A stretch of DNA of 20,327 nucleotides from the NCBI RefSeq assembly GCF_040151475.1, contig NZ_JBDKWG010000073.1, positions 1 through 20,327 on the forward strand, in the 5' to 3' direction. A program made the position numbers and the translations under genes. The first letter of the stretch is position 1. Each line of letters opens with the position of its first letter. The notes beneath the pieces are model-generated. The model was not told the DNA's origin. It made no database searches and worked only from the letters and a program-made list of their open reading frames with translations. Source of the DNA: CAXBNB01 sp040151475 (GTDB lineage: Bacteria > Bacteroidota > Bacteroidia > Cytophagales > Cyclobacteriaceae). Positions 8,840 through 14,942 of the stretch are shown here, piece by piece.

Positions 8840-8855
8840 CACATAGTGTTATTAT

Positions 8856-9905
8856 TTATTCGGCTTCATACCACCCATGCTGCTGACGCACTTTGATCAT
8901 GGTTGCCAATATATCATTCCATGTTTGCTGCTGCATCATTACATCGTTAGGAAACATACATCCGTCCCAGCATATATGCTTGAATGCTTTGGTAAGGCTA
9001 CCATCTTCATTTCTCAACCAATACCCTGCATCATTGGCAATGTCCAGCTTTCCGTTTGGATCGTTTGCCAAACAGTGTCTTCCTGTTTTGTCATGAGATC
9101 CGGATCCAAATACAGTTCCATCATTTTGAGCTACATGGAAATCTGTTGTCCATGGCCTCAAAGCTGCGGTCAGTTTTTTCAGACCTGCTATGAAAGTCTC
9201 TCTGTCTTCCCATTTGAAGTCTTCGGGTAAAATTCTTTCATCCGGTTTATTATAACCTAACATATATAGAAGTGTATGAGCCATATCTGCCTGAAAACCT
9301 ATATTTGGCCTGTCCACAGCTTCCAGAGTCTCTACCATAGTTTTCCATCCATGCATTCCTCCCCAGCAAATCTCTCCTTCAGCAGCCAGAGATTCACCAA
9401 AATCTGCTGCAACATCGCATGCCTCACGAAATGTCTGAGCGATTAATTTTGTATTTCCAACCGGATCGGCTGCCCAACTTGCCGGATCTACTGAAGAGTC
9501 AATTCTGATCAAACCATTAGGACGAACCCCCAATTCACGCAACTTTTTGGCTATCCTGCATGATTTGCGCACCTGAGTCACAAACTGAGCTCTTTCTTCT
9601 TTGGATCCCATAGCAGAACCACCGCCTGTTGGAGTCCATACAGGAGCTACAAGACTGCCAATATTAAGGTTTCTTGACTGAGCTTTATCTGCCATCTCTT
9701 TGATGGCATCATCAGAAGCATCAATATCCATATGTGGATCAAATAAAAATAAATCGAAACCATCAAACTTAACACCATCTACTTCTGCTTTTGCAGTAAG
9801 ATCAATCATAGTATCTATAGAAATGGGTGGCTCTGAGTCTGGTCCTTTACCCACTACACCGGGCCATGAAGCGTTGTGAAGTTTAGGATAATTATTTTCT
9901 TGCAT
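8856..9905 (-). CDS. Sugar phosphate isomerase/epimerase-like TIM barrel (349 aa)
   Basis: This is an AP-endonuclease-2-fold (xylose isomerase-like) TIM-barrel protein. Candidate metal ligands are Glu178 (AEGEICWGG), Asp207/His210 (QADMAH) and His257 (DFHVAQNDG). The position that is often a last Glu may be Asp314 (CWDGCMF). At 349 aa it is longer than the usual 270-290 residue members, with an insertion around 215-250 and another at 262-300. Such enzymes isomerise, epimerise, or eliminate from keto-sugars; TIM-barrel members next to Gfo/Idh/MocA enzymes are known in 3-keto-glycoside pathways. It lies 12 bases after the ThuA gene and is cytoplasmic. The exact reaction is unknown. Confidence 0.85.
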   Translation of the reverse strand: MQENNYPKLHNASWPGVVGKGPDSEPPISIDTMIDLTAKAEVDGVKFDGFDLFLFDPHMDIDASDDAIKEMADKAQSRNLNIGSLVAPVWTPTGGGSAMGSKEERAQFVTQVRKSCRIAKKLRELGVRPNGLIRIDSSVDPASWAADPVGNTKLIAQTFREACDVAADFGESLAAEGEICWGGMHGWKTMVETLEAVDRPNIGFQADMAHTLLYMLGYNKPDERILPEDFKWEDRETFIAGLKKLTAALRPWTTDFHVAQNDGTVFGSGSHDKTGRHCLANDPNGKLDIANDAGYWLRNEDGSLTKAFKHICWDGCMFPNDVMMQQQTWNDILATMIKVRQQHGWYEAE

Positions 9906-9917
9906 AGTTTTTATAGT

Positions 9918-11081
9918 TTATTGTTTTTTAAATATTTCACCTGGCATAATGACTGATTTCCACCCTGCGAGATCAGATGGTTTTACATTTGCCTTATAGC
10001 CACTAAAATTAAAAGTTGTTGGTTTATATTCCCCAACAAATTCAATATTATTCTCCGATTTGATATGATCTTCCATTTTTAAGCCCCAAAAGCAGGCATT
10101 AACAAGCATTCTTCGGAAGCCATCACTTAGAATATCTTCAGAAGCACCATGCGTAGTAGTAAACGCCCTGCCTGTTGCACCCGACTCCAGTTGATAATCT
10201 CGTACCCAGGCGACAGGAAGTTCTTCTTTGGTATTATCTGGTTCAGCATCAGGAGTCATTCCGTTCAACACCCTTCCTCTTGCCAAAATCTTTAAGTTTT
10301 CTCCTTGAGGGTAAGCATTGTAACCTCCACATTGTGCCCAGGCATCTTTCACTCCTCTCATTATTGGATGCTCTTTATTTTCTTCTTCGACAAGTACCAA
10401 AGATGCTTGTTCATGGTTTTTTCCATAATGTCCAACCCAGGTTTCTCCCAATATCAGTTCCCCAAACCCTCCATGCCATTCTTCTTTTGATCCTTCATAT
10501 CGATAATCATAGTGCTCCCAATTGACATTATCTTTATTCCGAAATGCGTGAGTAGCAGTCCTTAAGCCTACTACCCCACCTCCACGCCGGATATAATCAT
10601 CAATATGTTGCATCTGTTCATCTGAGAAATTTGCAAAACGGGTAAAAATGACCATAAGGTCTGCATTCTTAAGTACTTCCAGTCCCTTGATGTCAGAACT
10701 GCCAGGATAGATATTGCCTTCATCATCCAATGCCCATATTACCGTACAGGTGAACCCATATCGACTGGCAAGAATTCTTGCCAAAGCAGGCAAAGTTTCT
10801 TCTCCTCTGTATTCATGATCGGTAGAAATAAATACAATGTTCTTTCCTTTTCCGATACCTTTTGTACCGTTATATACCACACGATACTTATCCGCATCGT
10901 CTCTCTTTTGGGAATGCCTTTGCTCAGAATCCTCAGCTATTTTAGATTCTCTTATCGTAGCACTGAAATTTGAGTATGAATCGAGATTGAAATACCCTGC
11001 TACCTGATTTGTTTGAGATGCACAAGAAAAAACCAGTAAAACAATACTGAGGTTTAATATAACTTTTAGTGCATTCACCAT
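9918..11081 (-). CDS. ThuA domain lipoprotein (first of two)
   Basis: The start is placed at ATG 11081. The next upstream ATG in frame (11138) would lie before the predicted transcription start, while 11081 gives a proper lipoprotein signal (hydrophobic run ending LLVFSC). The mature part carries a ThuA-like fold (class I glutamine-amidotransferase-like): HEYRGEETLPAL near the N-terminus, a TRFANFSDEQMQ segment, and GGGVVGLRTATHAF. ThuA was named from trehalose utilisation in rhizobia, where ThuA and the Gfo/Idh/MocA protein ThuB act in 3-keto disaccharide breakdown; here the protein is exported. It is the first gene of the operon, preceded by a candidate promoter and the 32-bp box. It is a paralogue of the ThuA lipoprotein encoded at 14943-16070. 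Confidence 0.87.
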   Translation of the reverse strand: MVNALKVILNLSIVLLVFSCASQTNQVAGYFNLDSYSNFSATIRESKIAEDSEQRHSQKRDDADKYRVVYNGTKGIGKGKNIVFISTDHEYRGEETLPALARILASRYGFTCTVIWALDDEGNIYPGSSDIKGLEVLKNADLMVIFTRFANFSDEQMQHIDDYIRRGGGVVGLRTATHAFRNKDNVNWEHYDYRYEGSKEEWHGGFGELILGETWVGHYGKNHEQASLVLVEEENKEHPIMRGVKDAWAQCGGYNAYPQGENLKILARGRVLNGMTPDAEPDNTKEELPVAWVRDYQLESGATGRAFTTTHGASEDILSDGFRRMLVNACFWGLKMEDHIKSENNIEFVGEYKPTTFNFSGYKANVKPSDLAGWKSVIMPGEIFKKQ

Positions 11082-11122
11082 AAATCCTAAATAGTTTGAA
11101 TAGTTGACTTTAAATAGTTCTA

Positions 11123-11130
11123 CAAATCTA
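11123..11130 (-). promoter_or_regulatory. Candidate -7 promoter element of the ThuA operon
   Basis: Read on the minus strand this is TAGATTTG, a perfect match to the Bacteroidota TAnnTTTG element. It would put the transcription start near 11116 and give a leader of about 35 nt to ATG 11081. An ATTG about 15 nt upstream is a possible but closely spaced -33 element. Confidence 0.6.
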
Positions 11131-11157
11131 AAATGCATTCGAACTCAATATTTCCTA

Positions 11158-11189
11158 TATTTTACTAAAGTGTGATACTTTTTTGTCTT
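11158..11189 (-). promoter_or_regulatory. 32-bp regulatory box, copy 1 (ThuA operon side)
   Basis: On the minus strand the box begins AAGACAAAAAAGTATCAC and ends with CTTTAGTAAAATA after one variable base (A here). It matches the copy at 12260-12291 at 30 of 32 positions. Its downstream edge lies 27 nt from the TAGATTTG element at 11123-11130. That fits an activator site just upstream of the promoter. It also lies 35-66 bases before the AraC start codon, so the same site could control the regulator's own gene. The AraC protein encoded at 11224-12108 is the likely binder; this is an inference. Confidence 0.7.
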
Positions 11190-11223
11190 AATTTGTATTG
11201 AATATCAAAAAATGTGAAAATCT

Positions 11224-12108
11224 ATGCGTGCTCCGAATATAGAAAAAACACTTACACCTAAGGAAACTTTTGTATTCAAAGACTTAACCGGCTCATTTTT
11301 CAACCCAAAATGGCACTTCCACCCGGAGTTCCAAATATCATACATAGTAGAGGGCAAAGGCACCAGATTTGTAGGAGATCATGTACAAACATTTGAAGAA
11401 GGAGACCTGACATTGACGGGCCCCAACCTGCCGCACTTGTGGAGAAGTGATGAAATATACTTTGAAAAAGATAGTAAACTAAAAACAAGGGGACTTGTTA
11501 TTTATTTCGATCATGAACTTCTCAGCAATTCTCTACTGGAAAAAGAAGAATTTTATAATGTAAACAAATTGGTAGAGAGCTGTGTGAGGGGCATGGAATT
11601 TCTTGGAGAAACCAGAACCAAAATCAGTAAAATGATGCTGGAAATAGTTGAAGAAAAAGGATTCAGAAGAATAATCAAATTACTTGAAATAATAGATATA
11701 CTGGCAAATAGTGAAGATTACAACCTGCTCGCCAGCCCCGGCTATTCCAATGTTTTTAAAGGGGAAGATGTGGAAAAAATGAGGATGGTATATGAATACA
11801 CTATGAGCCATTTTAAATCCAAAATAGCATTGGATGAAATTGCAGGAATGCTCAACATGACAGCCACCTCCTTTTGCCGATATTTTAAACCAAGAGCAAA
11901 CAAAACCTTTTCACGTTTTGTAAATGAAATAAGAGTAGGGCATGCCAGAAAGCTTTTACTGGAAGATAACTTTAATATCTCCCAGATCAGTTATGAATGT
12001 GGGTTTGTTACGCTTTCCAATTTCAATAGGCAATTTAAAGCCATCACCAAAATGAGCCCACATGAATACCGCAAGCTTTTTCTAAATATTCAAACCAGTA
12101 TTGTATAG
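11224..12108 (+). CDS. AraC family transcriptional regulator (cupin sensor type)
   Basis: This 294-residue protein has an N-terminal cupin ligand-binding domain: the segment from about 22 to 80 contains KWHFHPEFQISYIVEGKG and the second cupin motif GDLTLTGPNLPHLW. A C-terminal double helix-turn-helix spans about 195-290 (LDEIAGMLNMTATSFCRYFK; ISYECGFVTLSNFNRQFK). Cupin-AraC proteins of this type bind sugars and usually activate neighbouring catabolic genes. It is transcribed divergently from the ThuA operon and precedes the MFS gene by a 408-base gap. The two matching 32-bp boxes on its two sides are its likely targets. Confidence 0.92.
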   Translation: MRAPNIEKTLTPKETFVFKDLTGSFFNPKWHFHPEFQISYIVEGKGTRFVGDHVQTFEEGDLTLTGPNLPHLWRSDEIYFEKDSKLKTRGLVIYFDHELLSNSLLEKEEFYNVNKLVESCVRGMEFLGETRTKISKMMLEIVEEKGFRRIIKLLEIIDILANSEDYNLLASPGYSNVFKGEDVEKMRMVYEYTMSHFKSKIALDEIAGMLNMTATSFCRYFKPRANKTFSRFVNEIRVGHARKLLLEDNFNISQISYECGFVTLSNFNRQFKAITKMSPHEYRKLFLNIQTSIV

Positions 12109-12181
12109 ACACGTTTTTTTGTTAAAACACCCTAAACAAAGATTATTTTGCCTCTAACAAAAATTACTATTAACAAACAAG

Positions 12182-12241
12182 ATTCTGAATAAAAAGCTGA
12201 AATTACTCCTACTGAGTAGTAATACCACTCAGAATATTTTT
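12182..12241 (+). terminator. Possible terminator after the AraC gene
   Basis: ATTCTGA (12182-12188) pairs with TCAGAAT (12229-12235), followed by ATTTTTC. An inner pair ATTACT (12202-12207)/AGTAAT (12218-12223) gives a branched stem. The alternative pair CTGAGT (12212-12217)/ACTCAG (12227-12232) overlaps it. The structure is weaker than the other terminators in the window and might instead be an operator palindrome. Confidence 0.35.
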
Positions 12242-12259
12242 CAATAAAGACATCTCATA

Positions 12260-12291
12260 AAGACAAAAAAGTATCACTCTTTAGTAAGATA
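12260..12291 (+). promoter_or_regulatory. 32-bp regulatory box, copy 2 (MFS side)
   Basis: It starts AAGACAAAAAAGTATCAC, then T, then CTTTAGTAAGATA. It differs from copy 1 (11158-11189, minus strand) at only two positions. The gap to the downstream TAATTTTG element (12319-12326) is 27 nt, the same as at copy 1, and the orientation towards the gene is also the same. This points to a shared activator site for the two transcription units. Confidence 0.7.
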
Positions 12292-12318
12292 AAGGGACTA
12301 TGAAATTTTTATTCAATT

Positions 12319-12326
12319 TAATTTTG
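12319..12326 (+). promoter_or_regulatory. Candidate -7 promoter element of the MFS operon
   Basis: TAATTTTG matches TAnnTTTG perfectly and lies 27 nt after the box at 12260-12291. Transcription from here would give a leader of roughly 180 nt before the MFS start codon at 12517, which is long for this window. Confidence 0.6.
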
Positions 12327-12462
12327 TGAGATGTCTATTTCAATATAGCACACTTTGTCACGCTTATCCAATGCTCTCAAAAGACTATATATTTAAGTAT
12401 TACATTCTGTATTCAAATAAGACAATCATAAATTAATTATGACAATTACAAAAAAGAGATTA

Positions 12463-12493
12463 AACTTATAAGTTAATTTTAAAATCAACTTAT
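12463..12493 (+). promoter_or_regulatory. Palindromic AT-rich element in the MFS leader
   Basis: AACTTATAAGTT (12463-12474) is a perfect 12-bp palindrome. It overlaps a 26-bp palindrome at 12468-12493 (arms ATAAGTT and AACTTAT, centre ATTTTAAAAT, one mismatched pair). The half-site AACTTAT therefore occurs three times within 31 bases, ending 23 bases before the MFS ATG. It could be an operator or a leader hairpin. No ligand or regulator can be named. Confidence 0.4.
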
Positions 12494-12516
12494 CAATTCA
12501 CAAAACTATTTATCTA

Positions 12517-13755
12517 ATGGAAAACACAAACAATCTATCAGGGTCTAATGCAAACAGGCTTTTTTATGGCAGTTGCTTTGCGCTGGTCACAACCGCCTTC
12601 TCTTTTAGTATCAGGGCAGGTATTCTCCCCCAACTTGGAACTGAACTTAATTTATCTGCTGAACAATTAGGTTTTATAAACTCCATGTGGTTTTTAGGAT
12701 TTCCTATTTCCATGGTTGTTGGTGGATTAGTCTATCACACAGTTGGAGGTAAAAAAATCATGCAGTTTGCATTCTTCGCCCATGCAGTTGGAATACTTTT
12801 AACTATTTATTCAGGAAGTTATATAGGCTTACTGATCTCTACGCTTCTTATTGGACTTGGAAATGGATGTACAGAAGCTGCATGTAATCCAATGATTGCG
12901 GATGCTTACCAAGGCAATACTATGAGCAAGATGATGAACCGGTTTCACATGTGGTTTCCGGGAGGTATCGTAATCGGTGCGCTGGTATCTGAATTCCTTA
13001 CTGGTGCAGGTTTTGGATGGGAAACTCAGATATGGGTGATTATGATTCCAACATTGGTTTATGCCTATTTGTTCTTTGGGCAAGACTGGCCTAAAGCAAA
13101 AGTTGAAGAAGCTGCTACGCTTTCTGGTAACGTTAAAGCCATGATTTCTCCATTGTTTATTTTCATGTTTGTATGTATGGCTCTTACTGCTATTACAGAA
13201 TTTGGACCACAACAATGGGTAGGTATTATCCTTGCAAAAAGTGGTGCCAAGCCTATGATCATTTTGGCACTTGTAACAGGACTAATGGCCATAGCAAGGT
13301 ATTTTGGAGGAGAAATAGTACACAAATTCGATCAAACCGGGGTATTGCTTGGCTCAGCCATTTTAGCGACAATAGGAGTTTACCTGTTTAGCACACAAAC
13401 AGGAGCAATGGCTTATGTTGCTGCCGTTTTCTTTGCATTAGGTGTTGCTTACTTCTGGCCCAACATGGTTGGCTTTATAGCTGATAAAATTCCACAAAGT
13501 GGTGCATTGGGTATGTCTATCATTGGTGCTGTGGGCATGTTCTCATCATCAATATTTCAACCAATTATAGGGGGTTGGATAGATTCTGACAAAGCTGCTG
13601 CTGCTGCAAGAGGACTTACAGGAGAAGAATTAGAATTAGTTTCAGGACAAGCTACACTTGGAACAATGGTCACTTTTCCGGCTATACTAATTGTATTGTT
13701 TACAATACTTTTATTTTGGGTAAAAAAGATAAAAGCTGATACTGCTGCTGGTTGA
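12517..13755 (+). CDS. MFS sugar permease (FHS-like)
   Basis: This 412-residue major facilitator protein has about 12 hydrophobic segments in two halves joined by a loop around 185-210 (GQDWPKAKVEEAATLSGN). Features typical of the fucose/glucose-type proton symporter branch are the N-terminal segment FSFSIRAGILPQLGTELNLS, the loop GLGNGCTEAACNPMIADAY and NRFHMWFPGG. It is likely the inner-membrane importer for the substrate of this locus. A short Ala run (around 360) is encoded by repeated GCT/GCA codons. It is the first gene of the plus-strand operon, driven by the box-linked promoter. Family is confident; the sugar is unknown. Confidence 0.9.
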   Translation: MENTNNLSGSNANRLFYGSCFALVTTAFSFSIRAGILPQLGTELNLSAEQLGFINSMWFLGFPISMVVGGLVYHTVGGKKIMQFAFFAHAVGILLTIYSGSYIGLLISTLLIGLGNGCTEAACNPMIADAYQGNTMSKMMNRFHMWFPGGIVIGALVSEFLTGAGFGWETQIWVIMIPTLVYAYLFFGQDWPKAKVEEAATLSGNVKAMISPLFIFMFVCMALTAITEFGPQQWVGIILAKSGAKPMIILALVTGLMAIARYFGGEIVHKFDQTGVLLGSAILATIGVYLFSTQTGAMAYVAAVFFALGVAYFWPNMVGFIADKIPQSGALGMSIIGAVGMFSSSIFQPIIGGWIDSDKAAAAARGLTGEELELVSGQATLGTMVTFPAILIVLFTILLFWVKKIKADTAAG

Positions 13756-13794
13756 TTTCTCAATCAAAGAAAGCTTCAAAATAATTAAAACAAT

Positions 13795-13821
13795 TTTAGC
13801 CGGATTCAAACTCCGGCTAAA
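13795..13821 (+). other. Strong hairpin between MFS and epimerase genes
   Basis: TTTAGCCGGA (13795-13804) and TCCGGCTAAA (13812-13821) form a perfect 10-bp stem with a 7-nt loop. It is followed by TTT and then A-rich sequence, so the T-run is poor for a terminator. It could be a leaky terminator or an mRNA-stabilising hairpin tuning epimerase levels relative to the permease. Confidence 0.5.
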
Positions 13822-13839
13822 TTTAAAAAATATTGAACA

Positions 13840-14679
13840 ATGAAAATTGGAATGAACATGTTGCTCTGGACTAATCATGTCACAGAAGAACACTACGGGA
13901 TTGTTGATGAAATAAAAAAAACCGGATACGACGGTATAGAATTATTCTTAGGCGAAGGAGATGAAAAGCTTTACTCAAGCCTGGGCAGTCATTTTAGCAA
14001 CATCAATATGGGTGTAACATGTGTGGCATCACTAGCTCCGGACGAAAATATAGCCAGCCCTGATTCTAAAGTAAGAGCAGCAGGATTCGACAAACTGAAA
14101 TGGTCTATAGATATGGGAGCAGCACTCAATGCCGAAGTAATATGTGGCCCTTTCCATTCTTCGTTTGCACACTTCACACGTCAGCCTCCTACCAGAGAGG
14201 AAAGGCAGTGGAGTATCGAAATGCTGCAAAAAGCAGCTGAGTATGCAGCACCTACAGGAATTATACTTGCTCCTGAGGCACTGAATCGCTTTGAGTGCTA
14301 TCTATACAATACAATGGCTGATCTCTCTACGTTGGTAGAGCAGGTAAATCATCCAAGCCTGGGAGCCATGTACGATACACACCATGCCAACATTGAAGAA
14401 AAAAATCAGGGAGCAGCAATAAAATGCATTGCCCCACATTTGAAACATGTTCATATCAGTGAAAATGACAGAGGAACCCCCGGAAAGGGACCAATCAATT
14501 GGGATGAAGTATTTAAAACATTGAAAGAAGTCAAGTATGATGGCTGGTTGACCATTGAAGCATTTAGTACGGTAATTCCCGAGTTTGCCAATGCTATCAA
14601 TGTTTGGAGAGATTTTTCGCCAGCAGATGAAATTTACAAAGAAGGATTGAAATTCATCCAACAACAATTAAGCAATTGA
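13840..14679 (+). CDS. D-tagatose/D-psicose 3-epimerase-like ketose epimerase
   Basis: This 279-residue TIM barrel carries the four metal-binding residues of the ketose 3-epimerase family: Glu146 (PEALNRFE), Asp179 (YDTHHANIEE), His205 (HVHISENDRGTPGKG) and Glu240 (TIEAFS). From memory of the Pseudomonas cichorii D-tagatose 3-epimerase (Glu152, Asp185, His211, Glu246), all four are shifted by exactly six residues, so the spacing is identical. The PGKG substrate loop is also kept. It should epimerise a ketose or keto-glycoside in the cytoplasm. It is 84 bases after the permease gene and is followed by its own terminator hairpin. Confidence 0.9.
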   Translation: MKIGMNMLLWTNHVTEEHYGIVDEIKKTGYDGIELFLGEGDEKLYSSLGSHFSNINMGVTCVASLAPDENIASPDSKVRAAGFDKLKWSIDMGAALNAEVICGPFHSSFAHFTRQPPTREERQWSIEMLQKAAEYAAPTGIILAPEALNRFECYLYNTMADLSTLVEQVNHPSLGAMYDTHHANIEEKNQGAAIKCIAPHLKHVHISENDRGTPGKGPINWDEVFKTLKEVKYDGWLTIEAFSTVIPEFANAINVWRDFSPADEIYKEGLKFIQQQLSN

Positions 14680-14680
14680 A

Positions 14681-14714
14681 CAATACGATAAGCGTATTGT
14701 AAATATATTTTTTT
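14681..14714 (+). terminator. Terminator after the 3-epimerase gene
   Basis: CAATACG (14681-14687) pairs with CGTATTG (14693-14699), then TAAATATATTTTTTT. It begins 2 bases after the stop codon. The stem is short (7 bp) but the T-run is good. The 143-base repeat follows directly. Confidence 0.6.
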
Positions 14715-14715
14715 T

Positions 14716-14858
14716 AAAAGAAGAGGCGGTCTCAAAAGAGTAAAACAGTTGCCGGACTTGTTCCGGCATCCCTTTGAAACCGCAGCACTACCTTCTTCCA
14801 GAACAGATCCCGGAATGAATCTGGGAATTATCTGACTTTTGAGATAGTCTCTTCTTTT
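14716..14858. repeat. 143-bp structured repeat-like element with terminal inverted arms
   Basis: The outer arms 14716-14738 and 14836-14858 match as inverted copies at 20 of 23 positions (AAAAGAAGAG...TCTCAAAAG); two of the three mismatches are G-U pairs in RNA. Inside are TGCCGGA/TCCGGCA (around 14750-14768) and TCCCGGA/TCTGGGA (around 14808-14826) hairpins. The right end runs into a T-run. It looks like a non-coding repeat element or small MITE, and could stop transcription in both directions between the epimerase and ThuA genes. No gene is seen within it. Confidence 0.55.
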
Positions 14859-14942
14859 TTCACTCAAAAGGAATAATAAATATTCCTATAAACTTTAGAA
14901 CCAGAAATGGTTAACAAAAAAAGTAAATCCAACAGTTCTATT

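Larger units (their letters stand above)
12248..12336. repeat. 10-bp inverted repeat bracketing the MFS box and promoter
   Basis: AGACATCTCA (12248-12257) and TGAGATGTCT (12327-12336) are perfect inverted copies. They enclose the 32-bp box (12260-12291) and the TAATTTTG element (12319-12326). The right arm starts at the base after the -7 element and would cover the transcription start. It may be a pair of repressor half-sites or a loop-forming site, or chance. Confidence 0.45.

Noticed and set aside
11082..11138. Longer N-terminus for the first ThuA lipoprotein.
   Set aside because: It would bury the lipoprotein signal and lie upstream of the predicted transcription start.
13590..13610. Short GCT repeat that could be a phase-variable tract.
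   Set aside because: It encodes a short Ala run in the permease in frame; changes by three bases would not switch the gene off.
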